The notes: generated by a model from the sequence alone, not told the origin. DNA of 64,000 bases from Muscardinus avellanarius (GCA_963383645.1 OY726571.1:23591785-23655784), one strand, 5' to 3'; counted from the first letter of the stretch, positions 1 to 12,369 are shown. Numbers and translations: made by a program.

Positions 1-528
1 AAACTTTACTGCTGGCAGCAGAATGTGACTGAGCAAAGACACTTTCCCTGCTGCCAATGAGTTTTCATTGATGTTTCTTATGCTTCAATGGGCCATTCCC
101 ATTAATAAGCAGTTCTATTGCCACATCTCTTATGTTCTTTCTCTATTTTATGTGATTAATTAAAAAACGATCATCTTCTCAAATTCCGATACCTCCTCTT
201 TTGTCCTCTGAAGTGAAGACCTCATTAGAGCAAACCATTTACAAATTACTACCACTATTGCTACCTGTGTCCCAACATTTTTACCTTCTTTTACCTTCTT
301 TTAGATTTTTAAAAAATGATACACTGTCTAAATGCTATTAATTATAGGCTAACTGTCATGCTATCCTTTGTATTTGTGGAATTTCCTTTTCAATTGTTTC
401 TTTGTTCCTCCTGCAACTTCATTTTTTTAAAATTCTGGAATATATAATGTAATCTTTTTCCCTTAAAATGATTAAAACAATAATACCATTGTCCTAACTT
501 TACTCTTCCTCATCTGTTCATGATAAAA
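1..528. other. AT-rich non-coding stretch
   Basis: No gene or dated repeat recognised. The only structure I see is a 10-bp direct duplication (TTACCTTCTT repeated) near 281-303. It ends at the poly-T that marks the 3' end of the neighbouring L1 fragment. Confidence 0.5.
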
Positions 529-1330
529 CTTTTTTTTTTTGGTATACTCTCATTGGTGCATTGTAGTTTCACATCATAATGTAGTTCAGAGTGATGGGGA
601 CATACATGCACACAGCACTTGGTGAGCTTTTCCCCAGCTGCCTTCCTATTCCTTTTCTTTCCCTCTACATGATACTACTGAGATTGGCACTGATAATTTC
701 ACATGTGTATACAGCATCATTGAGAATGCTTTCTTCATTAATTCCCCCAGCCCTTTGCTACACTCCTACTTTTTTCCCACTGGGGTTTATTCTCCTTTAC
801 CTAAAGTCTCTCTTTTATCCTGATTACTCCATAGTTTCCACTTAAGAGATAAAGATTCACTTTCTGTGACTCATGTAACATAATGTTCTCCAGGTGCATC
901 CATTTTCTTGCAAGTGATGTAATTTTGTTCTTTCTTCATTGCTGAGTAGAATTCCATTGTGTGTACATCCTTATACTTTTGTAATCCACTCATCTGTTGA
1001 TGAACACCTAGCTTGGTTTCATAATTTCCTATTGTGAGCTGTGCTGCTATAAACATAGGTGTCCATGTATCACTATTATATTCTGATTTCAATCTCTCTG
1101 GAAAGATACAAAAGAGTGATATAACTGGATTGCATGATGTATCAATTATTAAGAGAGTTGTGGATACTTGTTGTCTCCAAATTTTCTCCTAATCATCTCT
1201 CATAGATATACTTGCATCAGACCACCAATGAACTTCACATTACAAAATCCACTATTCAGGTGCCATTCTTTACATTTCTTCCCACTCCAGCAGCATGTGA
1301 TACAGCTCATTATTAACCACACCTTCAAGA
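529..1330 (-). mobile_element. LINE-1 3' end, degraded
   Basis: A minus-strand L1 fragment starting with a poly-T (529-540, the copied poly-A). A 3' UTR follows, then the ORF2 C-terminal end. On the minus strand, 871-1092 still reads like the L1 tail: 'TPMFIAAQLTIGN' and '[15 protein letters not shown]' match the corresponding part of the well-preserved L1 at 55.6 kb ('IPMFIAAQF', '[14 protein letters not shown]'). Many substitutions make it old. The upstream boundary near 1330 is approximate. Confidence 0.85.
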
Positions 1331-1761
1331 CTTTCCTTGAATAAGTAACCAACATCCCATACTTTCTTTTTCTTCTATCTTAGTGGCCATTTTTTCTCAG
1401 TCTTCTTTGATAATTTATTTCCAGATGACACAACTGATCTCCTAATGTCATAATGCCCCATGACCATCTCTGCTGATACTTATTCTGTGGGGAATCACAT
1501 TTAACCTTAGGATTTTATATGACATTCATAATGTGATGACTCCCATTTGTATATGTCCTGCCAAGATATCTCCCTTAAACTCCAAATGTTATATCCTATT
1601 TCTATTCAAATTTTCTAATTAATACTTGAAGCAGATTGTTCAAAATAAAGTTACTGTTAATAATTCTTCTGTCTCTTAACAGGCCTTTATTTTTATTCTT
1701 TTGTCTACTAAATGAGTAGCCCCATCATCCTTCTACTTTGAATTAAATTTTGTCATACTTT
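1331..1761. other. AT-rich non-coding stretch
   Basis: No gene seen. The first part may be more eroded L1 continuing from the fragment at 529-1330, but I cannot align it with confidence. Confidence 0.35.
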
Positions 1762-1962
1762 CCAGATATGGTGGCACATATAATCTTAGAAATTGGGAGG
1801 GTGACAGGTTCAAGGAGAGCTTTAGTAACTTAGTAAGATGCTCAAAAATTTAGCAAGACTCTGTTTCAAAGTAAAAATAAAAAGGGCTGGCTTGCAGTGT
1901 AGCTCGATAGTAGAATGCCACTGTGTTCTGTGCCCAGTACCGCAATACCAGAAAAAAAAATT
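1762..1962 (+). mobile_element. B1-dID dimeric SINE, degraded
   Basis: Worn copy: B1-like half ('ATGGTGGCACATATAATCTT', 'GAGACTC'-like end), then the ID-like half ('GTGTAGCTCGATAGTAGAATG', 'CCCAGTACC') and a short A tail. Confidence 0.8.
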
Positions 1963-2884
1963 CACATTTATGTCTAGTATCTTCCAGAGATTATCATTTA
2001 ATTCCAATGTTTGAATTATTATAATGGCATACAAAGCCTGCTGCCCCTGGCCTTATCTTTTATATATAACTTCAACTTACACTGTTGTCTACCCTGCTGT
2101 CTCTGTTCCTTGCCCCACTGGCCTTGTGGCTGTTCAGTGGATACTTGATACACATTTTATCCTGAAGAACGTTCACTTGCAAGTCCTGTACCTAAAATGC
2201 CCTTTCCACAGATATCCACCTGATTTAAAAAAAATACTTGAGTCTTTACTTAACATCCTTAATAAGGACTTCTCTGTTTTATTTAAAACTGAATCCTTGA
2301 TAGGATTATTCTGTTAACTCCTTTTTTTTTTGTCAATTCACCTTTACTCTGCTCCAAAATATTTGTCACCATTTAAAATGAGTAATTTTTGTGTATTTAA
2401 TCTATTGTTTATCGTCTTCCAGAATCTTATTTTCAGAGGAGCATGAATTTCTCTTCAATTTTTACCTATTACCTATTATATCAAATATACCTATAGTAGG
2501 ACTTAATTTATAGTTGTGACTTAATACAACTTTTGTTAAATGGTTTATGAATAGAAGAATGAATGGAATATTCTCAAATATTAGTGCCAGATATTAGGGT
2601 TTCAACTTTTAGAAAACGACAGAAAAGCTACACCTTGAATTTTGCAAAGTAAAATTCACTTTAGTAGCTGAATATTGCCTGCCAGATAGTAATGAAACTT
2701 GATTATAATATAAGCAGTAAAAACATTTACAATAAAAGGTTGAAAACATCAACTTTGAAATTATTTTTAAATGGATTCAGATCCCATTTATTTGAAAAAC
2801 ATGAGTTTTGTTGTTGTTGTTGGGGAAATTAAGTTTGTCTGTGTCTTCATTTTCTTTTCAGAATTGAAAATTAAATTATAAAAC
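1963..2884. other. AT-rich non-coding stretch
   Basis: No exon, RNA gene or recognisable repeat. Open frames here are short and lack composition or motifs suggesting a protein. Confidence 0.45.
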
Positions 2885-2894
2885 TCCTTTGAAT

Positions 2895-3117
2895 GCCGGG
2901 CGTGGTGGCGCACGCTTGTAATCCCTGCGCTTGGGAGGCTGAGACAGGAGGATCCCACAGGTTCAAAGTCAGCCTCAGCTACTTAGTGAGGCTCTCAGCA
3001 ACTTAGTGAGACCCTGTTTCCAAATAAAATATAAAATAGTTCTGGAAGTATAGCCCAGAGGTAGAAAGCCCCTGGGTTCCACCCCCAGTATCACCAAAAC
3101 AAACAAACAAACAAAAA
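2895..3117 (+). mobile_element. B1-dID dimeric SINE, well preserved
   Basis: Full-length copy beginning GCCGGGCGTGGTGGCGCACG, with the ID-like half ending CCCAGTATC and a (CAAA)n tail. It is flanked by the 9-bp target-site duplication TCCTTTGAA at 2885-2893 and 3118-3126, which fixes both ends. Confidence 0.95.
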
Positions 3118-3126
3118 TCCTTTGAA

Positions 3127-3657
3127 CTATGAGTTGATGTATGTAAACCCCTTAATATAAAGAATGCTTTCAATAGCAATACTATTTTACAAGAAAAATT
3201 TCTAAAATTAGTTTTACTTTAAAATGTCTCACTACTTATAATTTTTGTATAGATTTAGGCGAATGATAGATACAATATTGGGGATATCAAATTAGCATTC
3301 TATGCATTTTGTGATCATACTTTCTACTATACTTTTATAGTTTTTCATATAATTTTATATGCTAGAAGTTGTAGTCCCATATGAGTTATTTTTTATCTTT
3401 ATTCCTATTCATTGACTCATACATAGAATATTAATGTACTTGTTTAGATATAAAGAATTCCTGAGACCTTTATCAATTACACTTTATAAACCGGTGGTGA
3501 AAACCACACACATTTATGATGATATATAAGAGAAATTCAGATTTCTTCACCTCTGAAATAATGTTCCATAAACCACAACAATAATATAGGATGGCAAAGA
3601 TGAGTTCATATTCTATTCAGTGCATACATTTATAGGGTCTGTAGCTCTTTTTTATTT
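3127..3657. other. AT-rich non-coding stretch
   Basis: Nothing recognised. Confidence 0.45.
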
Positions 3658-3722
3658 CTCTTTTCTTTTCTTTTCTTTTCTTTTCTTTTCTTTTCTCTTT
3701 TCTTTTCTTTTCTTTTCTTTTC
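3658..3722. repeat. (TTTTC)n microsatellite
   Basis: Pentanucleotide tract of about 65 bp with one interruption near 3695. Pyrimidine-rich on the plus strand. Confidence 0.95.
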
Positions 3723-4545
3723 TGTCATGCTTTCACCCAAAAGAGCAATGGAACAGTTTCCCATGGAAAAATATATTCTCTTAATTTAAAACTTATTTTT
3801 AAGTAAAAGTTTTTTACATTAAGTTAATAAACTTATTTTACACAATCAACTTCAAGATTGAAATATAAATGTCCAGTACTGGTACCTTGTAACATTACAT
3901 GAGTTGCTCCAAGTCTTTTTTTTTTTTTTAACTGAAGATCTTCCTTAGTTAAGAAGTTACTCATTTTTATTATAAAAATATTTGTTCACCCTGCATTCCA
4001 GCTCTCATCACATATTCAACATATGTGAAAACCAAAGAAATAAATTAACTCTTCAACTATCAAAAGAGGGTTTTTGGAAAAATACTACTAAAGATCAACC
4101 AGCTTAGCTCATCTTTAAGTTTCGACCACATTTTTAACATCCTTGGAGTTAAATATTATCTCTAAATACTGAGTGCTAACAGAGAACTGCTTTTTTTAAT
4201 AGAATCTTTCTGGACCAACAGACCAGAAGGGTGCAGACCTTTATGACTTTCTTATGTAAGTTTTTACATACCGTTGCTAGATATGACATGAAATGTCTTT
4301 TTTCACGCATCCCCCACACCACTCCACTCTCTTCATAGTCTTCATAATCTTCACGCTTCTGTTCTTGACAGTATGAAATAATAGAAAAAAAGTTTACCTG
4401 TGATATGTCACCACTTTGTCCCAGAGGTACTGGTTTATACCTAACAAAGAGGAAACCCTTGAGTAACTAGCCAAGTCCCTAGTATTTTCAGAGCTATCCT
4501 TTTACATGAGGGCAATATTCAGAAAAAGGCCTTAATTTTAAAAAA
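3723..4545. other. AT-rich non-coding stretch
   Basis: Nothing recognised apart from a short poly-T at about 3919-3930. Confidence 0.45.
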
Positions 4546-4592
4546 GAGGAGGAGGAGGAGGAGGAGGGGGAGGAGGAGGAGGAGGAGGGAGA
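4546..4592. repeat. (GGA)n microsatellite
   Basis: Polypurine trinucleotide tract of about 47 bp with a G-run interruption near 4567. Confidence 0.95.
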
Positions 4593-4982
4593 ATTTTAGC
4601 AATGTCTGAGCTCAGGTACTTCAACCATCCCTAAGATTAAATCCACTCAGGGCTACAAAGTGTTCAGGTGAACAAATGGGATTTTTTAAAATTATTATTC
4701 CTCAAGTATAAATTAAGATTAGATTTAGTTAGGTTTTATTGTGGGAAACAACAGGGGTTCTAAGACAAAGTTGCTTTCTTCTTTTCTCTTGGTATAGCAG
4801 GTTCATGACAAAAAGAAATATATCATCCAAAGTTTATCATGTGAAATTTTTATCAGTTTATCTCTATTGGATTCAATTTGTTTATGTGAAAAGTAAGAGT
4901 TTTTTTCTCTGATTTATTTCTCCCTAGACCATTATATAAAATACAATTAATTCAAATAAAACAACCATTTTGGAATTTATTT
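4593..4982. other. AT-rich non-coding stretch
   Basis: Nothing recognised. Confidence 0.4.
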
Positions 4983-5179
4983 TTTGTCATACTGAGGTTG
5001 ACCTCAGGGGCATTCTACCCCCAAGCTATACCCCAGCCCTATAATTATTCTTTATTTTGAAATAGGGTCTCACTAAGCTGAGGAGAGCATCACTAAGTAG
5101 TCACAAACTGCGATCCTCCTGTCTCACCCTCTCAAGTACTGGAATTACAAGCATGCACCACCATACCTGGCACCATTTT
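4983..5179 (-). mobile_element. B1-dID dimeric SINE (minus)
   Basis: Minus-strand copy: ID-like half first ('GGCATTCTACCCCCAAGCTA'), then the B1-like half ending near 'CACCACCATACCTGGC'. Its 5' end is adjacent to, and was hit by, the retrocopy insertion at 5180-5289, which duplicated the terminal TACCTGGCACCATTTT. Confidence 0.85.
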
Positions 5180-5289
5180 TTTTTTTTAAGATTTAAAGAA
5201 GTTTATTAAAAAGATAGAAATAAAGCAGACAGTTAAAGCCCCATGCCATTCAGAAGTGGCAGGGGTGGGTGGTTAGAGCGAATTCACCC
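5180..5289 (-). pseudogene. 5'-truncated retrocopy of an mRNA 3' UTR
   Basis: Read on the minus strand, about 100 bp of moderately GC-rich sequence ends in an AATAAA polyadenylation signal, about 13 bases, then a poly-A of about 12 (poly-T at 5176-5187). It is bracketed by a perfect 16-bp direct repeat, TACCTGGCACCATTTT, at 5164-5179 and 5290-5305. These are the hallmarks of L1-mediated retroposition of a cellular transcript, truncated at its 5' end. No coding part remains and I do not recognise the parent gene. A short unnamed SINE is the alternative; the polyadenylation signal and absence of a Pol III promoter favour an mRNA tail. Confidence 0.75.
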
Positions 5290-5305
5290 TACCTGGCACC
5301 ATTTT

Positions 5306-6075
5306 GGTATTTAAGTGAAAAGTTAAAAACATCTCAACTTTGCAATACTCAAAAGGTATATTTTTGTTATTTATATAAAGAAGGAAATTATAGAAAAATT
5401 TTATTTTGAGAAAAATATATTTTAACAAAATAATGTATTTTAATAAAGCAATTGTCCTTACTGAAAAATAAATTTGTTCTATAATTAACAAGCATATAAG
5501 ACTCAAAAAGCTCTTCCTTTTATTTTCATAGTAATTTCTTGCTTATTTGAACATATAATTGATTATATTAGATGTTTAGTAAAATATCTAAGATTTTAAG
5601 TTTTCTTTAAAACCTGAAGTGTGATAATATAATATTCTCTTTGCTTCTCTTCTCCAGCATTTTAGTGAAATGAAATGAAATTAAATTTTTGGTCTTAGGT
5701 AACAAAAAGGTAGTGATAGAAATTCTTCATTCTCTATAGTGGTTTTATTACTTTTTTGGCAGCCAAAATTTTTCTAAGACAAGTATTTGTAAGTTCCATT
5801 AAAATTTATCTCCAATTTTAAATTCCAAGATATATATTTTCCTTGTTGAATTGAAATTAATTTTCTTAAGTAATTACATTAAGCATAAATTTGGCTACGA
5901 CAACTTTCATTCCCCCATATAAAATATTAGTTTAACATTTCTGTGAATGCAATCAATTTTTCTCTTTAAAATTAATTCAATTTAAAAATTAAACATTTTA
6001 TTTCATTTTTTCATTAATTTGAGAAAAATGGAAAAGAGCTATAATTACTATGCTTTGTCTTAACACTGCGTTTTA
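5306..6075. other. AT-rich non-coding stretch
   Basis: Nothing recognised. Confidence 0.45.
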
Positions 6076-6087
6076 TAAATCTCAAAA

Positions 6088-6283
6088 AAATTTTTTTTTT
6101 GGTGGTACTGGGGTTCCTGGAAGCCCTTCTACCTCCGGGCTACACTCCCAGATCTATTTTTACATTTTTATTTGGAAACAGGGTCTCCTAAGCCAGCACA
6201 CGCCTCTGGCTTCGAACCTGCCTGATCTCCTGTCTCTGCCTCCCAAGCGCAGGGATTACAAGCCTGCACCACCACGCCCGGCC
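6088..6283 (-). mobile_element. B1-dID SINE, young subfamily (minus)
   Basis: Poly-T, then 'GGTGGTACTGGGGTTCCTGG', the 'GGAACCCCAGTACC' end variant that marks the better-preserved subfamily here, finishing CCACGCCCGGCC. A 12-bp duplication TAAATCTCAAAA flanks it at 6076-6087 and 6284-6295. Confidence 0.95.
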
Positions 6284-6435
6284 TAAATCTCAAAATTTTA
6301 AGACAATCTGCAACACCTAAAATGATGTACCATCTTAAATTAATTCAATTAATATAGCACATATTATATATTCTTTTCAAATTCTTTTTTATGAACTTTT
6401 TAATGAATTTTTAATTATTTTTATTTATTTATAGT

Positions 6436-6615
6436 TGGTACTAAAAATTGAAGCCAGGCATTCTACCTCTTACCTATAACCTCCGGGTTATTATTTATTT
6501 ATTTTATTTTATTTTATTTTATTTTATTTTATTTTATTTTATTTTTAAACATGGTCTTACTTAGTTGCTGAGGCTGGCCTCAAATCTGCAATCCTACAGT
6601 TTCCATCACACCTAG
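6436..6615 (-). mobile_element. B1-dID SINE with expanded internal A-rich linker
   Basis: Degraded minus-strand SINE. The A-rich linker between its two halves has expanded into a (TTTTA)n microsatellite at 6488-6546. Confidence 0.75.
6488..6546. repeat. (TTTTA)n microsatellite
   Basis: About 58 bp of ATTTT units inside a minus-strand SINE. It probably grew from the SINE's A-rich linker. Confidence 0.95.
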
Positions 6616-6929
6616 CTAAACTTTTTTTTTTTTTTTAAACAACAGTTTAACAACAGTTTCAGATTTAAAAGAAAAGAAAGAAGAGAGAGAGAAGGAAAGG
6701 AAGATAAGTACTGAGTCTTCTCATATACTATGTACTCAGTTTTCCTTATTATTAACAGCTCATCTTTATATTGTGCATTTGGTAAAATGAATATAGGTAT
6801 TGTTTTATTATTCATCAATATTGACATAATTTCATTCAAGTTCATATTTTCTTTAGATTTTCTTAGCACTTACTCTCTTTCTCTTGAAGGATCCTATCTA
6901 GCACACCACATTTAATTTAGTCTCTTCAG
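6616..6929. other. Poly-T and polypurine stretch
   Basis: Holds a poly-T (6620-6633) and a GA-rich polypurine tract near 6670-6705. No gene recognised. Confidence 0.45.
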
Positions 6930-8399
6930 ACTCCCTATTGTGCTTGATGCAAGGCCAGTTATTTGGTAGAATTCCTCTCCACAGGGATATCTATATGGTG
7001 TTTTTCTTATGCTTAGATTGTGGTCATATGCTTTTTTCCTGAAGACTACAGAGGTAAATAACTTTCACATTATTCCAAGGGTACATACTATCAGCACAAC
7101 TTCATCTTATGCTGTACAATGTGATGACCTGGCTGAGAAGAGGTAGTCAAGTGACCCACTGGAGAGTTATTCTCCTGACCCCTTTTCTTACTGTCGTCCT
7201 CTGGAATGAGGCTACTGTGCTCGGGTCAATGCTGAAGGAGTGGAGAGTACATTATGCTCTACCTCCTCGTAGACGGAATGGCTGTATAAATTATTTGGAA
7301 TACTTCTGCATGGAACATTTGTGTCTTTTCCCCTATTTATATACTTAATTAATCATTTATTTACATCAGTGTGAACTCATGAATATTTCAGATATTGGGC
7401 TATAGTCCAATACTACATTATTTATAATCTTGTTTATGTTTTTTTTTCAATTTCAAACATTAAACAACCTTTTAGTTGGCTTTTCTTTCCCTGGAATACA
7501 CTTACCATATTTTAAACTCTTTATTATCTTCTGGTACTAAAAGTATTCCAGGTTCATCTTAGAAATTTCCTGCCTAATATTTGAATCATATATATTTCCT
7601 CAAAATAGCATTAGATACCAAATCTAGGTGTTATGTGTGTCCTTTGATAATGGTGTATCATTGCTACTAGGACTTCTCAGATGGCAGGAAAAAAACCATG
7701 AAAAACATGTGCATGTATAATAGCATGCCTCTATAAATATAAATATATGTAACTATATCTATATATGACCATCCATATGTATATTAAGTATGTGTTCTTA
7801 TGAATATCACTATTTCTCCTTAATTGCTATATTAATTATTCTAGCCTCCTTCTCTTCCTTATCTGTAACATCCTACTTCAAGCCATAAGAAATTTGATTC
7901 TCAACACCCACTGTATATTTACTGTATTGTTATTTTCAGATGAGTATAGCAATTATTAATCTATATCCTGTGAGAAACAATTTTATTAATTAGACTACAG
8001 AGCTTATATTTTTCCTTTAGTCTTGCAGATTTCACTCATTTACAATATTACTTAAAAGTTATACTTTTTTCTCCTATACCTACATTGAACTTGTTTCATA
8101 CGTTTTCAATATGTTTAGGTGGTTTTGTCACACTGAGAATTTCAAACTATTATCTCATCTCCTAATGGCATTTTAATATTGGATACCATGAGGTCCAGTC
8201 TTCTGTTGTAAGGTTACATCATTTCTGACAAATGCACAATATCACATATCCACCACAATAATATTACATAAAATAGTTTCACCACCCTAAAATCTTCCAT
8301 ACACTTTACCTGTTCAAACTTCCCCATCCATAAAAAAAAAATAAAACACTAGAAAACCACTCAACTTTTATACTTTTCTCTTGCTATTTTTATAATTTT
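6930..8399 (-). mobile_element. Probable ancient L1M-type tract (3' region)
   Basis: The order of phrases (for example 'TTTATTTACATCAGTGTGAA' at about 7360, 'CCAATACTACATTATTTATA' at about 7409, then 'TATCTTCTGGTACTAAAAGT' at about 7527) resembles an ancient mammalian interspersed repeat I associate with old L1 3' regions. It runs into clearer L1 sequence at 8400-9046. The family name is from memory and uncertain, and the copy is heavily diverged. Confidence 0.4.
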
Positions 8400-9046
8400 T
8401 TCTTTTTCTTAAATATACAATTGGAGTCATACAATATATAGCATATTCAGACTGTTTTATTTCACTTACAATATGCATTCAAAGTTGAGCTGTGTTTTTT
8501 GTGACTAAAATAGTCTACAATAGTTCCTACAGAGGATACATTACAGTGTATGTTCAAGATCCTTAGTGGTTGCCTGAGATCATACTTAACTACAATAAAG
8601 TTTATTTTATTAATAAGGCACAGTGAGAAATTAACAGTAATTCACATTAAAATAGAACAAGTATAAATATATACTATAGTAACATTATTTAAAGCTTATG
8701 AATTTTGTATTTCTGGGATGTAACCACAAAAAGTGAAACAGTGAGCAAAAAAGGTGCTATATTTTTATTGTCTACAAATAATTTTCCATTGGATGAATGT
8801 TCTACAGTTTAAATTTTAAAATATTTAAGGACATCTAGGTTGCTTCTGGTTTGGGGTGATTATAAATAAAGCTGCCATAAATGTTTTCATTCAAGCTTTT
8901 ATGAAAATAATAGGTTTAAAAATCATTTGGGAACTATTTAGGAGTGTTAATTACTAAATTTTTGATAAGGCTGTTTAACTTTGTAAGAACATTCCAAACT
9001 GTCTTCCAATGTGGCTGTGCCATTATGCATTCCTGTGAACAATATA
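8400..9046 (-). mobile_element. Ancient L1 ORF2/3' fragment (minus)
   Basis: Phrases typical of antisense L1 ORF2 C-terminal sequence are present: 'ACATCTAGGTTGCTTCTGGT', 'ATAAATAAAGCTGCCATAAA', and 'TCCAAACTGTCTTCCAATGT' followed by 'GGCTGTGCCATTATGCATTC'. About 250 bp near 8510-8760 do not fit and may be a later insertion. A SINE truncates the tract at 9055. Confidence 0.65.
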
Positions 9047-9054
9047 TGAGTTTC

Positions 9055-9254
9055 TTTTTTTTCTTTTTTACATACTGAGGATTGAATACAAGGATGTTCT
9101 ACCTCAGAATTACACCCCACCCTTTTTAAAAATTTTATTTTGAAAAAGGATCTTGCCACATTGCTGAGGGTTCACTAAGTTTCTCAAGTTTGTGATCTTC
9201 CTGCCTCAGCTTTGCAGGTACTGGGTTACAGGTATGCTCTACCACGCCCAGCAT
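9055..9254 (-). mobile_element. B1-dID SINE, degraded (minus)
   Basis: T-rich start, ID-like half ('ATTGAATACAAGGATGTTCT'), linker, then B1-like half ending CCACGCCCAGC. Confidence 0.8.
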
Positions 9255-10379
9255 TGCTGTTCTATAATCTCTATTCTTTCACTTTTAAAGTCTTAGTAAA
9301 ATTGACTGTTTTGTAAGAATGCAAAAGTGCATTATGTGAGAATTAGTAAAATATTTAAATTGAATATGCTATTTAAATAGGTTATATATCACTGAAAGAA
9401 TCATTGAGTATTATTGCTAAATGTCATCCTACAGAAAAACTTGTGAAATTAGCTTAAAGAAAAGATAAAGGCAGTTCTCTATCAGCCTGTCACCTGATTG
9501 CATACAGATACATATTGGTAAACCACTTAAAAATGGATTGTTCTTCAAGAAGTTTGAAATCCATCTCACGATTACAGTTATTCACTAAATATGACAGTAA
9601 ATATTTTATCAATTGATATCATGTATCCTGACTAAAATTCTGGGTATTATAAGTAGGCATATTAAAAATAAAAATAGAATAGTATTTATTATGTCTCTCA
9701 TTTTTATGTGAAGGTTATTTTTACAAATGTGTACTCTATATATAGAGTTTTTTCCCCAATTCAGGTACACAGATAAATGATGTACCTTTCCTTTGAATTT
9801 GAAATGTCAGCTGTCTTATACGAGTTTTTTTCTAAGGGTAAAAGTTTAATGATAAAATTTATGATAACCCAAATCCCAGGCAAGCAAAATCTCTTGTACT
9901 CTAGTTTTACTGTGTCTGTTAAATTTTCTACTACAACTATTATAAGGGATTATTTAAAGATTTGTTTTTTACAAAAAACTTACTCATGTTGCAAAATTGA
10001 ATCCATTTCCATGTTCTCTGAGGTATTTTTTAAAACTTCATAATGACCAAATAATCCTCAAACCACTGCTGAGACGTGAGTTACTGGAGTTATAAAGGTC
10101 TATAAAAATCATTTTATTTTGTATCCACAAATGGATTTTTGTTTTTAGCTTTGATCTTTCTTTTGTGCTGACTTAGACAGGAATATCAGGAGCCTATTCA
10201 CAGATGGGGCTTTTCTGCAACAGCCCTTCAAGAACACAATGAAATGCGACTCTATTAAAAAAGTGGTTATATCAGCCATACTGAAATTGTTGCTCAGGAC
10301 TGAGGTCAGCCATACTATTTGAAGAGAAACAAAACAAAACAAGACAGCCAAAAATTAATGTAAAAATTTTTAAAAATGA
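9255..10379. other. AT-rich non-coding stretch
   Basis: Nothing recognised. Open frames are short and uninformative. Confidence 0.45.
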
Positions 10380-10995
10380 AGGTGCTAACATTTGTATTAC
10401 TTTGCCTTGGCATGGGAAAAAGGAGACCTGCGAGGAGAAATTAGATAAATGGAGACAAATGGGGAAAAAAATAGCTTTGAATCTAAACTCTCCATAGTGA
10501 CAACCTAGCTGCTACACTAGGCTTCAGTTGGGTCCTCCAGCCTGGCAATGGGAAGAGGAGACCTGCTGGACTGTGATCCTCTGGACAGGGATTCCCCAGG
10601 CCTCTACCAGCCGCAGTGGCTGCTGAGAGCCTTTGCTATTCAGTAAATAACTTTCAATCATGCAGACATAACAGAGGCCTTTGAGAAGCTCTGCGCACCA
10701 GGGATGTTCAGAGTAAGAAGGGCAGAGACCAGCAGAGCCACAATGGAAGGAATCAGACTCACTGGCTATTGGCTCACCTTTTACAAAGTTGTTTTTTCTT
10801 TTGTTTTGTTTTTGTTTTATAAAAGAAAGCCTGTATCCTCTAATAGAGCCAATCTCCCTTTCCCAGATTCACTGTCACCTGTCTCCTTCTGTTGGGCTGA
10901 TCCACATTCTTTGAATCTTTCTTCCCCTAAATAAGCCTATCTAATCTCCATTCATGTCTTAGAAACCCTTTTCCAACCCAGGTCTATGGCAGGAC
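10380..10995 (+). mobile_element. Candidate LTR or other retroelement remnant, GC-richer block
   Basis: A block clearly richer in GC than its surroundings. The 3' part has a T-rich tract, a pyrimidine-rich 'CCTGTCTCCTTCTGTTGGGC' stretch and an AATAAG near 10930, an arrangement seen in LTR R/U5 regions. I do not recognise a family and see no clear terminal duplication. It could also be unique sequence. Confidence 0.3.
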
Positions 10996-11200
10996 AATAA
11001 TGACTTTCAAGTCCCTGGACAAATATAATATTATCTTTGGTTTTAACTCTCAGTAAAATACATTATGAAGATATGTATTACGTACTTATGTAAAGCAAGA
11101 ACATTAAATATTCGGACATATTCTGTACATCACAAACATCATGATGACAAATATACTTTTATTTTATCTTGTTTTTTTATTTATAAATAGCTCAAACTTA

Positions 11201-11402
11201 TGCCTTGTGTGGTGGCGCACATTTGTAATCCCAGCATTTGGGAGGCTGAGACTGGAGGATCATGGTTTGAGGGCAATACTTAACAAGGCCCTTCACAACT
11301 CAGTGAGACCCTGTTTCAAAAATAAAAAGACTTAAAAACAGGGCTGGGGGTGTAGCTCAGAGGTATAATGTCTCTGGGTTCCATCCCCAGTACCAAAAAA
11401 AG
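11201..11402 (+). mobile_element. B1-dID dimeric SINE
   Basis: B1-like half ('TGTGGTGGCGCACATTTGTA', 'GGGAGGCTGAGACTGGAGGA'), linker, then a near-consensus ID-like half ('GGGCTGGGGGTGTAGCTCAG', 'CCATCCCCAGTACC'). Confidence 0.93.
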
Positions 11403-12369
11403 TGCCTCAGACTTTGTTGAAAGACACTTTATAATTTATTAGTTTGCTGTAATCCAAATAAAGAATATTGAGACTATTAAATTCTCTAAAATTATGTTTT
11501 ATATTTGAAATATGTTAAACTTTTTAAGTACTTAAAGAACCATTAATGTAACATGCTAATCTTTATAAAATACAAGGGACTTGTACATTATTAAATTTAT
11601 GTATTTATCTCCTCCAATAAATAATACCTTAGGAAGCAAACTATTTATAGAGCTATCTAAATTATATTTTATATTGAAATGAAAGTGGGAACTCTGGAAG
11701 ATGTCTTTTTACTTATATATGAAATAATAAGAAACAAAGATCATTTATATATTTAATGCTATTTAGGTAAAATAACTATTTAATGTACACTATTGAAAAA
11801 GATTTATTAATATATCTTTAGAAAATTAAAGTCAATTATCAGAATGTGAGTTAATATTCACAAGTAAAGAATACTAGTCTCATTAATGAAGAATGAAAAT
11901 ATGCTTGCTTCTAGTTTGGGCAGTAATGCATTTTGTTGTTTTTTCAAATTGACAGTAGTTTTATTTATAAAGTCATACAAATATTAGTCTAAAACTAGGA
12001 TGCTGGTAAGCAAAGGAGAACCTTACTCTTTGAAAGTATTTTTTATTATAGATTATTGCATCAATTTCCACATCTGTTCTGTGTCCTTTTCAATTATGTT
12101 GTCTAACAAGTGAAAATATTTCCTTTGTTTTTACTGGGAAAAATAATTTAGGGAATATTTAAAATGATTAGGTTTATAGTCTTTTATACTTTTTAAGTCA
12201 ACATGATTTTTTTTAAAGTCTTTCATTCTGAGCAGACTTAGATTGTGGAAAACAATCAAAACACAGTCTCAGTCATTTCAAGGATGTTTATTATAATGGT
12301 GACTAAGACTTGATTTTATTAATTAACACTACTTGCAAACTTTATACAACTTATGCTATTTTAGGAGAG
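11403..12369. other. AT-rich non-coding stretch
   Basis: Nothing recognised. Confidence 0.45.

Noticed and set aside
11340..11400. tRNA-like A and B box sequence ('GTGTAGCTCAGAGGTA', 'GGGTTCCATCCCC')
   Set aside because: This is the ID-like half of a SINE, present in dozens of copies; it is not a tRNA gene.
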